Positions 1 to 10,415 of a DNA stretch of 64,000 nucleotides are shown piece after piece (position 1 is the first letter of the stretch; the number at the start of each line of letters is the position of its first letter). The translations under genes and the position numbers were made by a program. The DNA is from Sclerotiophoma versabilis (Eukaryota > Ascomycota > Dothideomycetes > Pleosporales > Didymellaceae), in the NCBI GenBank assembly GCA_012274445.1, contig JAAROD010000081.1:62001-126000 (forward strand), in the 5' to 3' direction. The notes beneath the pieces are model-generated. The model was given only the letters and a program-made list of their open reading frames with translations. It was not told where the DNA came from and searched no databases.

Positions 1-760
1 GTCGGTGTGGCCTCCTGTGGCGCCATACTTCGCTTCTGCCCATTCGGCTTCCGTTCGGGGATGATAGATCATATATCGGAAGTGGTCTTCGCTCTTCTGA
101 GTGTATGTGTGCTGTTTGACGAGATACTCTTCGTCTGGCAGCTGGAGTACGATGGCGAAGAGACGGAGAAGAGGAAGCACAACATTCGAGTGCAGCGCCC
201 TCTGGAATACCTCGATCTCGGGAAGGTGCGCCTTGAGTAAGTCTGGATGATCGTACTTGCCCTTGAAGTCATCTGTGAATTTAGGAATGTTGTAGATCTC
301 GACGTTGTCTTTTGCTTGAGCGACCACGGACCGGCCCGGACGCCGCCAACCATTGTAGTCGGCTTCCTTGTAGTTTATTTCGTATTTCTCCTTCTCTGAT
401 GTTGGGAGCTTGAAGAAGTGCTTTGCCAGTGTGAATTGTCTGTCGACTTGTTCTTGCGTAAGCCCAAAATTTTTCACATAGAACTGTTGGGCATTAGTAT
501 AGATTTCCTTGTGACCAGATGGCGGATGCACATACGAATCCTACGTGATGGACTGCATGTTCAAGTTGTTTCGACAGTCGCTCTTTTCCGCCCGGACGGT
601 TGTAGTCTTCGAGATCAAGAGTGACGAGCTCGGCCCAAGGAAGCTCGGCCTTGGTCTCGGGAGGGTGAACGTACGGCTCCAAGTTGGCGAAGTCATATTG
701 TGATAGATCTTTCTGCTCTGGAGCAAGAGCGGTGCGAGTCTCAGTTGTTATCGTTGCCAT
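1..760 (-). CDS. 2-oxoglutarate/Fe(II)-dependent dioxygenase, isopenicillin N synthase-like (3' end cut off by window)
   Basis: Model: exon 1 at 760-536, a 52-nt GTATGT..CAG intron at 535-484, exon 2 from 483 running off the left edge. The first 236 residues are visible. Residues after the intron read GFFYVKNFG, then HFFKLPTSEKEKYEINY and NGWRRPG, which is the non-haem dioxygenase N-terminal domain (DIOX_N) of the IPNS/flavonoid dioxygenase family. The last visible residues are GATGGHTD, where H234 and D236 form the HxD half of the iron-binding facial triad; the distal His and the RxS 2-oxoglutarate site lie outside the window. The family uses Fe(II), 2OG and O2 for hydroxylation, desaturation or ring closure, often in secondary metabolism or catabolism. 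The substrate cannot be inferred. It diverges from an MFS permease across about 1.1 kb. Family is secure; function is open. Confidence 0.88.
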
Positions 761-1848
761 GGTGGAAGGGGTGAGTTTGTAGTTGATGTATCCAAGCGGT
801 AGTCAAAGGACATTCAAGCAGTATTTAGAGGTTATGTATGCTGCGACGCTCTTCAAAACGGACTAATGTCTCCGCTTCGACTATCGATGTCGCCATCAGT
901 TGTTGATCCGCTTTGCCTGCAGATATGCCTCCATACAACAAGCGGACGGCATTCTTAGTTGCAGACACCGCAAGACACCGTTAGACGCCGTTCATTTGGA
1001 GACAAGACGGCGGCTGCAGCACACAAGCATCTGTAATAAGCCCAATAAGCGCATTCGCTCAGGTCTATTAGCGGACAAGATGTTACAGGCCAATCCCGAG
1101 AAGAAGTGGGGTCGTTCGTTACCCCACACGTTGTTCGCGACTTCTGTTATCAGATGGCGCAATGTAATCCTCCCATGACGAATATCCTCGTTACGGGGGC
1201 TCTTTCAGCAACTCTCTTTGTGGCTGCGGTTAATGCGTATCGCTCAATGCGCTTCTAAGATGAGTGCAATTCTACACAAGTCGCATCAATTCTCATAACT
1301 GCCGACTATCTAGTGCATAATTCAGTATATGGCGGTTTCTATTAACAACAGGGTCCATGAGTTACACAATGGCTTCTGTATGCTGCATCTGTCGAATAGA
1401 AGCGGTCCTCCAAACGAAGCGACCATTGATGAAAACTTCACGCGAGCTCATAACGCAACTTGATCTTTTTTTATTATTATATATAAATGCACTTCCATGA
1501 ATTCAGTGTCCGAGCTCGAGCTGGTATGCAGTTTAGATGTTTCCCACGTGGATTTGTTGAACGTTCGACATGGTCGACCAGGCTGAGAACGCAAACGCCG
1601 GTGACCATGGCGCGATCGCCGGTGTCGCCTGCGTATCATGTGAGTGGAGTATCGCGGTAGTATTCGAGCAAGACACGAATTGATATCACGACCTGCCACA
1701 CGGTACGTTGCCGCTGATAGTCATTTCAAGGTCTGATGTCGCAATAGCTTAGTGGGATAATATATGAAGAACATGCCAAACCAAAATCATATATATGCCG
1801 GCCTGGAATGTTACGGTTCTGGCCCACAGATCTATCATCGCCAACAAC
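761..1848. other. Intergenic region between divergent dioxygenase and permease genes
   Basis: About 1.1 kb between two outward-facing start codons, so it holds both promoters. No ORF with coding character was found. A short T/AT-rich patch near 1465-1490 and the ATATATATG stretch just before 1795 are the only compositional features. A 27-codon ORF at 1177 begins with a Rossmann-like MTNILVTGA but stops at once, and I take it as chance. Confidence 0.6.
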
Positions 1849-3604
1849 ATGATCTCCAAGGAACTGTCAGAATTTCAGGCTGAAAGCAAAGGCTCACACG
1901 AGTCGCCGTCCTCGCGAAGCACCAGCCCACCAGCCACGGAGGACCCTCGGCCATGGGAGAAACAAGGGATCATTGGCGCCTTACGTCGAGGACACCGAGC
2001 TTTCCAAAGATATGCCTGGGACGATCCCGACAAGCCGAAGCAGGAGAAGTGGTTCTTGTTCAAATTAGACTGCTTCCTTTTGACGTCTGCTTGCCTCGGC
2101 TACTTCAGCAAGAACCTCGATCAATCGAACATCAGTAATGCATACGTCTCCGGAGTAAGTGCACATGCTGTTCAAACGCGCCACAAGCTAAGCCTGTCTC
2201 AGATGAAAGAGTCGCTCGGTATGTATGGCAGCGAGCTGACATACGCAAGCAACGTGTTCACTGCTGGATATGTAGTCGGTCAGATTCCGGCTGTGATTCT
2301 CGCGACAAAAATACGTCCATCGATCCTGATCCCTAGCTTGGAGATTATGTGGTCTATCCTGACATTCTGCACCGCTTCGGTCACAAGCGTCTCGCAACTG
2401 TATGCTATCCGGTTTCTCGTCGGACTCTGTGAGAGTGCCTACTTTCCAGTGATGATAGTAAGTGCCGATTCCGTAAGATTCGGATGCGGTCCTAACGCAA
2501 AATAGTATCTAGTGTCGAGCTGGTACACTAAAGAAGAAAGAGGCAAGCGAGTCGCCTTGTTCTACTGCACTGCAGCGCTTGCCGGCATGTTTAGTGGTTA
2601 TCTGCAGGCTGGCGCATACTCAGGCCTCGACGGCAGATACGGCAAGCAAGGATGGCAGGTAGGGCAATATCTCCTCATCCCGGGTTATCGACTGACTATA
2701 TCAGTGGCTATTCATTGTGTGTGGCATTATATCGTTGCCAATTGCGTTTCTTGGCTATTTCTTCATCCCAGACTTCCCGGAGACAACGAAGGCCTTTTAC
2801 ATCACCGAAGAAGAGGCCGACAAACAACGAAAGCGACTTGTTGCCGAGGGCCAGAAACCGCTGGGCCATAATCCGTGGAATCGCACGAAGTTGCTCCGCA
2901 TCGCGAAACAGTGGCAGTTCTGGGTTCTCCCCCTTGGTTACTTCTTCGTCCAGGCAAGTTTTCCGATTCACCAGCCAGGATTTGCACTCTGGTTGAAATC
3001 CAACGGTCATTCTGTGTATCAGAGGAATGTCTGGCCTACAGGTCAGGTTGCCATTGGGGTAGTCGTGCAGCTTGCTGCTGGCATGATATCAGATTCGCCG
3101 CTGCTAAAAGGACGTCGATGGCCAGTCATCATCGTCATGCAAGCGGGCACTCTGGTCGGCGTCAGCATCCTGGCTGCTTGGAACGTCTCGGATCGGGTCA
3201 AGTACTTTGCGTACTACATATCATACTTCTCAGCAGGCGTACCAGGGCCTTACTTTGCGTGGTACTCCGACCTCATACCACACGATCATGAGATGCGCGG
3301 CTTTGTGATCGCTGCTTCAAACATGTTCAGCTACATTAACGTCATATGGTACACGATCGCGGTCTGGAGAACGATCGATGCGCCAAAATTCCACGCTGGC
3401 TTCACAGCAGCCGCAATTTTTGGAGCTGCAATGATTTCCCTAACGGTCATCCTGCAGTTCCTCCAGAGAAGAGATGAACGGAAGAGAGCGGCAGAGAACA
3501 ACGCTGCGGAGGATGTTGAGACATCTGGAGAGGCACCTAGCAGGGCAAGTTTAGCAGAGATAGCGGATGTACCTGTCAAGGATGACGTGACACCTCAGAA
3601 GTGA
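1849..3604 (+). CDS. MFS permease of the anion:cation symporter family (pantothenate/allantoate permease type)
   Basis: Four exons: 1849-2154, 2203-2457, 2506-2658 and 2705-3604, with introns of 48, 48 and 46 nt, giving 537 aa. I chose the ATG at 1849 (A at -3) over the in-frame ATG at 1795, which has a poor context. A cytosolic Ser/Pro-rich N-terminus of about 55 residues leads to WFLFKLDCFLLTSACLGYF, then SKNLDQSNISNAYVSG, the signature around TM1-2 of the Dal5/Fen2/Liz1 group. Later come FLVGLCESAYFPVMIYLVSSWY and a predicted twelve-helix body, then a charged C-tail. The family imports organic anions such as allantoate, pantothenate or nicotinate across the plasma membrane with protons. 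The NLDQSNISNAYVSG block favours the pantothenate (Liz1/Fen2) side, but substrate is not proven. It diverges from the dioxygenase. Confidence 0.9.
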
Positions 3605-4114
3605 GGTCGTTGACGTTGGTGAAGTTGAATGATGACTGAGAACCACCTTCCAATCTCACGGTTGGCATTTTCACCCCACGTGCGTACATGCATTCTCGAC
3701 GTGTCTTCCAAACCACCTGTATATCCCTCGAGATACACTATGCAGCATTGTAAATCGGTAGTAGATACAAACATGAAGTCTGCACGAACAGCATGCTAGA
3801 TCGAGCAACATGGCCGTGTATCGTCATCAACGGACCAGTTGCGGAGTTAAGGAGGTAAAGAAACCGCTTCCATAATTCCGCCGTCACAACCGTGCAGGAA
3901 CGGCGATTTTGCGCGTGAGGCTGCCGACATGTCTTGGGGAACTTTGCCTTCGGGCCCGAGATGAAAGGTGGGATTTTGCATAAAGTCAGGAAGTGCGTCG
4001 CGAGAAAGAGAAGGACCAGCAGCACCGATACACACGAGCCATTGTGATATCATCGCTTTACCCCACCATACACGACAAACTTCCACAATCCATCTTCTAC
4101 AACTTTCAATCGCC
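3605..4114. other. Intergenic, between permease and aldo/keto reductase
   Basis: 510 bp containing the 3' region of the permease and the promoter of the reductase, both on the + strand. Minus-strand ORFs here lack coding character. Nothing else seen. Confidence 0.5.
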
Positions 4115-5267
4115 ATGCCTGAACTCGTAGGGAAACAAGTCGGCGAAGTAGGCTTCGGCCTCATGGGTACGTGTCCCAGGTGTCACATAGGAATATCAAT
4201 GGCTGCAGACTGACACATCACAGGCCTAACATGGCGCCAAAGCCCACCACCAAAAGAGCAAAGCTTCGAGACTATGCGCACCGCGCTGTCCCTTGGCGCC
4301 AACAACTGGAACGGCGGCGAGCTGTACGGGCCGCCTGATGCCAACTCTCTACAACTCCTCAATGAGTACTTCACCAAGTACCCAGAGGACGCGGAGAAGG
4401 TTGTGCTTTCCATCAAGGGCGGCCTGCTACCAGGCCAGATGAAGCCTGATGGCAGCCAGAAGAATGTTCAGCGCAGTATTGACGAATGTTTGAAGTGGCT
4501 CGATGGCAAGAAGAGCCTTGATCTCTTTGAATGTATGTCTAGTGACGAGGTTGCATTGTTTGCAAAGCTCTAAGTAATGAATACAGGCGCACGAGTTGAT
4601 CCAAATACGCCAATCGAGGACACGATTGGGTACATTGCAGAGTACGTCAAGGCTGGCAAGCTCGGCGGCATCAGTCTGTCCGAGGTGGGCGCAAACTCGA
4701 TCCGCAAGGCAGCTGGCGTGCACAAGATCTCTGCCGTCGAGGTTGAGTTCTCGCTTTTCTGCACCGACATTCTTGACAATGGCGTGGCCAAAGCGTGCGC
4801 GGAGCTGAACATCCCAATCATTGCGTACTCGCCACTTGGACGCGGTTTCTTGGTGAGCACACTCTACTCACGCAATTGTAGCCTCGCTGACAGTATCATA
4901 GGCGGGCAAGTACAAGCAGCACAGTGATCTTGAACCTGACTCGATGCTGCGCCACATGCCGCGCTTCCAGCCAGACGTGTTCGACGAGAACATCAAGCTG
5001 GTGCACGCAGTCGAAGGCATCGCACAGAAGAAGGGCGTCACGCCTGCACAGATCGCATTGGGTTGGGTACTTTACCAGAGTGGCAAAGAGGGTATGCCCA
5101 CCATCCTCCCCATTCCCGGGGCTACAACGTCGGCAAGAGTGCAGGAGAACATGAAGCCGGCGAAGCTCGACGAGTCGGATATGAAGGAACTCGGCAAGAT
5201 TCTGGACAAGTTCCCCATCATCGGCGACAGGTACCACAAGGAGGCCATGGCGCTGTCCTGGGCCTGA
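4115..5267 (+). CDS. Aldo/keto reductase, pyridoxal reductase-like (AKR8 type)
   Basis: Four exons: 4115-4166, 4224-4532, 4587-4852 and 4902-5267, with introns of 57, 54 and 49 nt, giving 330 aa. The protein opens with VGEVGFGLMGLTWR, the beta-barrel entry of aldo/keto reductases. NNWNGGELYG carries the catalytic Tyr at about residue 52; the surrounding WNGGEFYG-like box is typical of Schizosaccharomyces Plr1, which reduces pyridoxal to pyridoxine with NADPH. Further family marks are LSIKGGL (catalytic Lys strand), GGISLSEVGANSIRKA, EFSLF, IIAYSPLGRGFL and IPGATTSARVQEN (NADPH phosphate-binding end). Length fits the family (about 330). It is probably cytosolic since no signal peptide is seen. 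Other AKR substrates are possible, as many fungal paralogues carry the same motifs. Confidence 0.9.
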
Positions 5268-5682
5268 GGACTCTTACATGTCTGGCTGAACAAGGTGGTT
5301 AGCAATGTTATGCGAGGGTGTAGGCGTTAATGTGAAAGCGCAGTCGCAGATCAGGAAATAGTAGTGTATAGAGTAATCCGCATTCGACCGGGCTGTGAGG
5401 CCTGGTCGTTGGAATTGCAGAACTCTTTGAAATCATCATTGTGAGGGCGAAAGGAATATTGCAGCTTACCTGGGGTGTTGTGTCGTGTGTTGTGTGGAGG
5501 TGGAGAGGAGGCACAAAAGCTGGCGAGTGCGGCCAGACGGGACATGGCCCGTGCTGAGGTACCGGCAGCTGCAGGGGAGCATCGCTCCGTGCATCGACCG
5601 CCGCTGCTCTCCACGACTCCACGACAGCGCGCTGCTTCTCGCCTCCCCGTGACTGACTGTGACTGTGCGCCAGCTGCCCGCC
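5268..5682. other. Intergenic / promoter of C2H2 gene
   Basis: 415 bp. Composition shifts from AT-rich to strongly GC-rich at about 5480, leading into the GC-rich zinc-finger gene. No other feature seen. Confidence 0.5.
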
Positions 5683-7078
5683 ATGGACTCGCCCGCGTCC
5701 GACCTGTCCGACTATGCGTAAACGCCCAGCTTGCCCGGCCCGCCTGACACGATACTAACCGCCTCTCAGCTCCGACGACTTCCCCGACGAGGTCAAGGGC
5801 CGCCGCCGAGGGCTCAGCAACGAGCCCACGCCGGACAGACACGAGCGGCCCAGCAAGCGGCTGCGGCTGAACAAGCGCGCGCCGTCGTCGCCGCCCGCTG
5901 CGCACGCGAACGCGCCGCCGCTGGAGGAGCTGGGCGACGTCAGCGAAGACACGGACGGCAGCGTGCCCGCGTCGCCGAACCACCACCCGGGCATGTCGCA
6001 GGACGACGACTTCGGGCAGGACCAGGTGACGGCCTGCAAGTGGGAGGGCTGCGAGGCCGGCGACCTGGAGAACATGGACAACCTGGTCGAGCACCTGCAC
6101 GACGACCACATCGGCACCCGCCAGAAGAAGTACAGCTGCGAGTGGTCCGACTGCACCCGCAAGGGCATCCCGCACGCGAGCGGCTACGCCCTGCGCGCCC
6201 ACATGCGCAGCCACACGCGGGAGAAGCCCTTCTACTGCACGCTGCCGGGTACGCGACACCAGCCGCTACCTCCCACTGCCCCGAGCTAACCACGCCCAGA
6301 ATGCGACCGCTCCTTCACCCGCTCCGACGCCCTCGCGAAGCACATGCGCACCGTCCACGAAACCGAAGCCCTGCGGCCCTCCGACCCCGTCCCGAAGCAC
6401 CACTCCTCCAACCCCTCCAACAAGTTCCAGCGCATCAAGCTCGTCCTCTCCAACGAACCCAAGCGCGCCTCCGACTCCAAAGCCAGCACCCCCGCCTCGC
6501 CCTCGTCACTACACCCTCCCGCCGCCTCCGCCCTCCACCCGCCCCACGCCCCGGACGCAGACCACACCAACCACGCCCACAACAACATCACATACATCCA
6601 GGACCTCGCCTCCCCAGGCGCGCCCACCATGGTCCAGTTCCCGCCCGACATATCCTTCACGCCTGCCGAGCTGTCGCTCCCCGCCGACGCCCTCTTCCAC
6701 TCGCTGCGACGAACGCTGCAGTTCGCGACTGAAGAAGGCGAGGCGCTGCGCCAGGAAGCCGATGCGCTCGAGAAGCAGCGCAAGGCCGAGTGGGAGGCCA
6801 AAGAAGTGCTCGTCGAGAACTACATGGAGTTCCAGATTGCAAACACGAAGAGGGCTCGACTGGAGCAGGGCCTGCCTGCTACCTTCGAGGGCCTGGATGC
6901 CGCCGAAAGCGATGTGGTGCCCAGCAGGAGGCTGGATATTGAGCCCAGGGACGGGAAGTTGCCGTGGTGGAGGGAAGAGGGGTGGGTCAAGAAGCTTGCC
7001 GACGCCCGACAGGGCGGGCAAGAGCCTGTAGGCCGCCTGAGCCATGATGTTGTACGGGCCGAGGAGCCTGTAGTGTGA
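5683..7078 (+). CDS. C2H2 zinc-finger protein with three GLI/Zic-like fingers (Iec1/Gli3-like)
   Basis: Exons 5683-5717, 5770-6248 and 6300-7078, with introns of 52 and 51 nt; 430 aa. The start MDSPASDLSDYA sits in a good context (GCCATGG). Residues 1-95 are acidic and low complexity with a basic KRLRLNKR stretch. Three C2H2 fingers follow: C101/C106..H120/H125, C135/C140..H156/H160 and C168/C173..H186/H191. The last two are linked by HTREKPFYC. The first finger has the longer spacing and acidic helix seen in GLI/Zic-type proteins. After a Ser/Pro-rich stretch comes a long charged helix of about 40 residues rich in Glu, Arg and Gln, probably a coiled coil. Similar fungal proteins are called Gli3-like, or Iec1 when part of the INO80 remodelling complex. 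DNA binding is likely; the complex assignment is inference. The third coding strand is extremely GC-rich (up to CCCGCC runs). Confidence 0.82.
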
Positions 7079-7416
7079 GCACGCAACGTCTATCCAAATA
7101 AAGGGTATAAACACTGAAACCAGGAGTTTGGGCGCTTTCCCCCCATGCTGGACACAGTATGGAACACCGGTGCATGGACCGGAAAACAATAATGTAAAGA
7201 TACCAATTCATTCAATAACCTTCCAGTAATGTACATGGTCACTTGGACCTCATGCTATACGCTTGCATTCCTTCCTTCGTGTCACTAAGCTCTCTTTGAT
7301 GCCCAAGTGTGACTTAATGCCCAAGTGTAGTCTCTCATCGCTCCAAGACTGATATTCAATGCCTCATACATGCCCTATGCGCGGCACTCAAGCTTCGAAA
7401 CGTGTTAGCGAGCCCT
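7079..7416. other. Convergent 3' region
   Basis: 338 bp between two facing stop codons. It contains a near-duplicated 17-nt phrase, TGCCCAAGTGT-GACTTAA / TGCCCAAGTGT-AGTCTC, at about 7300-7330. No gene seen. Confidence 0.5.
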
Positions 7417-8150
7417 CTACCTGGCCTTCCTCTTGTCGGCCTCGCTGTTCTTGAAGGGAAACCCACTCGTCCTCTTGTCCGCACCTGTCTTCCTGCTGAT
7501 CTTGCCGTTGCTGCTCGCAAACAGGATACACCACAGCGCAACAGCACCAAGGAACACCGAGCCGAAGCTGCCCAAACCGAACGAGAAAACGCCCGTCTCA
7601 GTCCACAGGCCGTAACAGTAGAAGGCGGTGGCGGCGTGGAACAGGGCGGTTATGGTGAGCGTGGGGAGAGCGTAGGGAGCTTTGGGGTCGGTGTTCTCCG
7701 TCGAAACGCCTGAGAGGGTTAGCTAGGTCGAGTGTGCACGGCTGGTGGAATGCGGACCTTCTGCAAGGCTACTCGAAAGCGGCACGGAGCCCGTCAGCAA
7801 AACGGTGAGAATGCCCAGCGTGAGGAGGGTGAAGCCGAGGGTACGGGAAAAGTAGACTTCGAGAGCTGCATGCGGGTCAATACTGAAGGCATATGAAGAG
7901 GTCCATGTGGGGATGCGTACTTGTGGCTTCGCGGACTTCTGGGGAGAGCAAGGCGACGATCATCGTGGGGCTGGCAATGAGAGGCGCAGCTTGGGTTGCT
8001 GTGACGCTATTAGTTTGTGACCCTGGAAAACTCGTTTCTTCAGCACTCACCCAACCAAGCGGCAGTGCCGTAGCTGTAGAAGTAGTAAACCTGCGTGAGG
8101 AATTAGCTCGCTGCCCCGAACAGTTACGTTATGAAGACACATACATCCAT
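7417..8150 (-). CDS. Small four-helix fungal membrane protein of unknown function, with a 6-nt first coding exon
   Basis: This gene is hidden in six-frame translation because its exons are short. Exons on the minus strand: 8150-8145 (ATGGAT only), 8090-8051, 7998-7921, 7865-7758 and 7709-7417. Introns are 54, 52, 55 and 48 nt, all GT..AG; the last has the weak donor GTCCGC but a clear GCTAAC branch site. The spliced frame is 525 nt, 174 aa, starting MDVYYFYSYGTAAWLATQAA. Predicted membrane helices lie at about residues 8-32 (AAWLATQAAPLIASPTMIVA), 49-68 (TLGFTLLTLGILTVLLTG), 95-115 and 122-142 (GSFGSVFLGAVALWCILFA). The C-terminus is basic (KISRKTGADKRTSGFPFK..KRKAR), so it probably faces the cytosol. 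I do not recognise the family. It lies convergent to the C2H2 gene and upstream of the alkaline ceramidase, with the same orientation as the ceramidase. Confidence 0.8.
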
Positions 8151-8615
8151 GTTGAGGTTGTGGAGGTTGTGGAGTTTGATAGAGAGTAATCGATGCTTCC
8201 GGGTTCAAAGGGGGATTCAAAGCAATTGGTGCGATTGAGGGGAAGCAAAGGTAGGAAGGTTGTCGTGGCTTTGAAGTGTGGAATGTGCCTGGCGGATTTG
8301 AGCAATGACCTACGTCATGGTGATCTGCCGCTCGATCCGGTATCCTACTAACCGAAAATGGAGCAGCGTAGCCGGCTGGCAATATGCCACACCCGTGGCT
8401 GTGTGACCTTGGAACTGCAGATGAGACATGAGGTAGATGTGACGAAAGGTAAGAACGACAGGACATCAACGTCTTTCTTACTTGATATGCTCGAGTGCGC
8501 GTAGCTATCTCTAATTTCCAACCTTGCAGTGGGCCCATACCCCAGATCAGCTGTGGTGATCATGGAGGAGTGGCTGCGCCTAAAATATGTTACAATCCCT
8601 GACTTCTAGCGACGT
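8151..8615. other. Intergenic between membrane protein and ceramidase
   Basis: 465 bp: promoter of the minus-strand membrane protein plus 3' end of the ceramidase. Purine/pyrimidine skewed repeats of GTTGTGGAGGTTGTGGAG occur at 8156-8175. Nothing else seen. Confidence 0.5.
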
Positions 8616-9840
8616 TTACCGATCCTTCTTGACATGTCCACCGGCGTCAAGGTCTCTCAACACAGCCTTTACAGGCCAGACAAAACCTTCTTCCACGCGG
8701 TCCGTTTGGCCTTCGACGATGGTGACGAGATACTCTGTCAGGGCCATGCCAATGTAAGCCCCGATACCGGTAAAAATATGCCACCAGCCATGCAGCTCGA
8801 AAAGAAAGCCCCATGGAAGTCCGACGTAGTGCTTGACTCTTGTGACATAGCTGCAGAGGTGGAAGTCGATGCTCCAGAGGAAGTAGCCAAAGAGGAAGCT
8901 CGCTTCCCTTCATTAGCCAGAACAAAGCTAAGGAGTAGTTATCAACTTACCGATACCAAACGAAGCCAACTGTCCCATGCGCTTCTTGTGCTCTTCGTTC
9001 TTCACCCTTTCGCGGATCAGCTTTCGTGTCTTTCTGACTACCATAATGACCATGACTGCGAAGACAATCTCGTGCACATAGATCTCATCGGCCACGACAT
9101 GGTAGGTTGAGACAGGGATCAGCACTCCAAGGATGGCGAGGGTGTAGTTTCTCCGTTGAGCTGGCGTGGCTTCAAAGCAGAGCAGCTGATGGAGCAGTGC
9201 ACCAACAGCGAGGAACATGGAAAGATCGTCACCTGGCGTCGGTCAGCAACATTCTTGAAACATCCGATACAGCGATCAAAAAGTAGATGAAAATGAATGC
9301 AGCTACATATCGCATTGCCAGGCCTGTTCGGGGCTGCACTCGAGGATTGAGGATTGGCTTACCCATCTGGCTGTAATACTTAAGCGTAGCATGGAACCAC
9401 ATCGAAAGCAGTCCAACGCCGATAAGACCCCAGTATGGAAAAGCTAGGGTAGACCAGAGGCCTCCGTCTTTGCGCGGCTGCACCCTGCGAAGACCATGAA
9501 TACCGTAGATGACTGTGAAATATAAGCTGCGCTGCTTGTGCATTGTCCGGGGGACTTAGACAATACCATAGATAGAATTCGTGATTGTGTTGACGAATTC
9601 ACCGATATACGGTGTAATGTTGTAATCCTGCACAAACTAAGCCAAAGGCACAAGATATGTCATCTTTGGATACCTACTTCTTCACAAAAGCTGCAAGTGG
9701 TTAGCGAGTTAGCTCATACATGGGCAATGTCTCGGCGCAGATGCAGGTACGCGCTGATCGCATACTTACTTGTGATTCGAATTGGGCGCGCCCCAGACAC
9801 CTGTGCCGGGCGCTAGTGGGTAAGGCCATTGGAATTGCAT
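8616..9840 (-). CDS. Alkaline ceramidase (dihydro/phytoceramidase, Ypc1/Ydc1/ACER3 family)
   Basis: Six exons on the minus strand: 9840-9770, 9690-9678 (13-nt microexon), 9627-9567, 9512-9363, 9232-8951 and 8902-8616; 287 aa. The frame was fixed from conserved blocks. The N-terminus reads PAPGTGVWGAPNSNH-like (here PLAPGTGVWGAPNSNHNFCEE), followed by YIGEFVNTITNSIY. SMWFHATLKYYSQMGDDLSM holds His89 of the zinc site, and HGWWHIFTGIG holds His230 and His234, matching the H..HxxxH zinc ligands of ACER3. Seven transmembrane helices are expected in the ER or Golgi membrane. The enzyme hydrolyses ceramide to a free long-chain base and fatty acid. The intron at 9362-9233 is long for this window (130 nt) and stays open in frame for 43 codons. 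The product feeds the LCB kinase encoded at 52-53 kb, but the genes are not linked functionally by position. Confidence 0.92.
9678..9690 (-). other. 13-nt microexon of the ceramidase gene
   Basis: The codons complete NHN and encode FCEE, the conserved FCEE/WCEE box of ceramidases. Flanking introns are 76 nt (9769-9691) and 50 nt (9677-9628), both GT..AG. Skipping it would remove the catalytic-site Glu/Cys box and, at 13 nt, shift the frame. Confidence 0.8.
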
Positions 9841-10322
9841 ATTGCCCTATCTTTGGCGGAGCGCAATTGTCTTGCTACAGAAGAATACTGGTGAGAGCCC
9901 TGAGCAGCTTTCTGTCGACGTTTTGTGACGCTCAACAAGCTTTGACCAGACCTCCACGTGGCCCGCTAGGGCTTGCGACTGCAGTTATTTACATGTGATA
10001 TGGTTTGCAATCTCTAAGTGCTTTGATATAGCCTCCACTGTCTCATAATGTACGGTTTTGAACAACTCCAGAGCTGTTTTGAGGTCGAGGAATTCGAAAA
10101 CTAGTTTGATCACAAGTACAGCAGAATTAGGCGGTGGAAGGAGCAAAAATACAATGTAAAAATTGGAGGATATATGACCAGTCTGTGGACCATAAGATAA
10201 ACGTTTCGTTACGCCTGCACCATCATGCTGCCAACTCAATGTGTGAGGTTCTTAGACCGGCAAAAAAAAACAGCTGTGCTGAATGACGTTGACGCACCCG
10301 GCCCTTCGTGAAACGCAACCGC

Positions 10323-10328
10323 AAAAAA
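10323..10328 (-). terminator. RNA polymerase III terminator of tRNA-Pro
   Basis: A run of six T on the minus strand begins one base after the tRNA 3' end, as expected for Pol III termination. Confidence 0.8.
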
Positions 10329-10329
10329 G

Positions 10330-10415
10330 GGGTCTTGCCGCGACTCGAACGCGGGGCCTCTCGCAAGTTTACTTAGGTGCCCTAAGCGAGAATCATACCA
10401 CTAGACCACAAGACC
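10330..10415 (-). tRNA. tRNA-Pro (anticodon AGG) with 14-nt intron
   Basis: On the minus strand the gene reads GGTCTTG (acceptor, 10415 down) to CAAGACC plus discriminator C at 10330. The acceptor stem has 7 perfect pairs. The D arm is TGGTCTAGTGGTATGA-like, and the T arm GCGTTCGAGTCGC is canonical. The anticodon stem CTCGC/GCGAG encloses loop TTAGGG-T interrupted after position 37 by CACCTAAGTAAACT. Within that intron CCTAAG is complementary to CTTAGG across the anticodon, the classic pre-tRNA intron-anticodon pairing. Length is 72 nt after splicing. Confidence 0.93.

Noticed and set aside
900..1260. ORF at 900-1178 and a 27-codon ORF starting MTNILVTGA at 1177
   Set aside because: No continuation after the Rossmann-like start and no splice donor in phase; lies within a divergent promoter.
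5351..6732. Long frames on both strands over the zinc-finger gene
   Set aside because: Low-complexity Arg/Pro/Val translations produced by high GC; the true frame carries three C2H2 fingers.
8634..9110. 158-codon + ORF opposite the ceramidase
   Set aside because: Antisense shadow; the minus strand carries the HGWWHIFTG zinc-site block in the same place.
9229..9362. Extra transmembrane segment of the ceramidase read from 9362-9233
   Set aside because: Splicing from GTAAGC to GCCAG gives YYSQMGDDLSMFLAVG, which matches the family; the segment is intronic.
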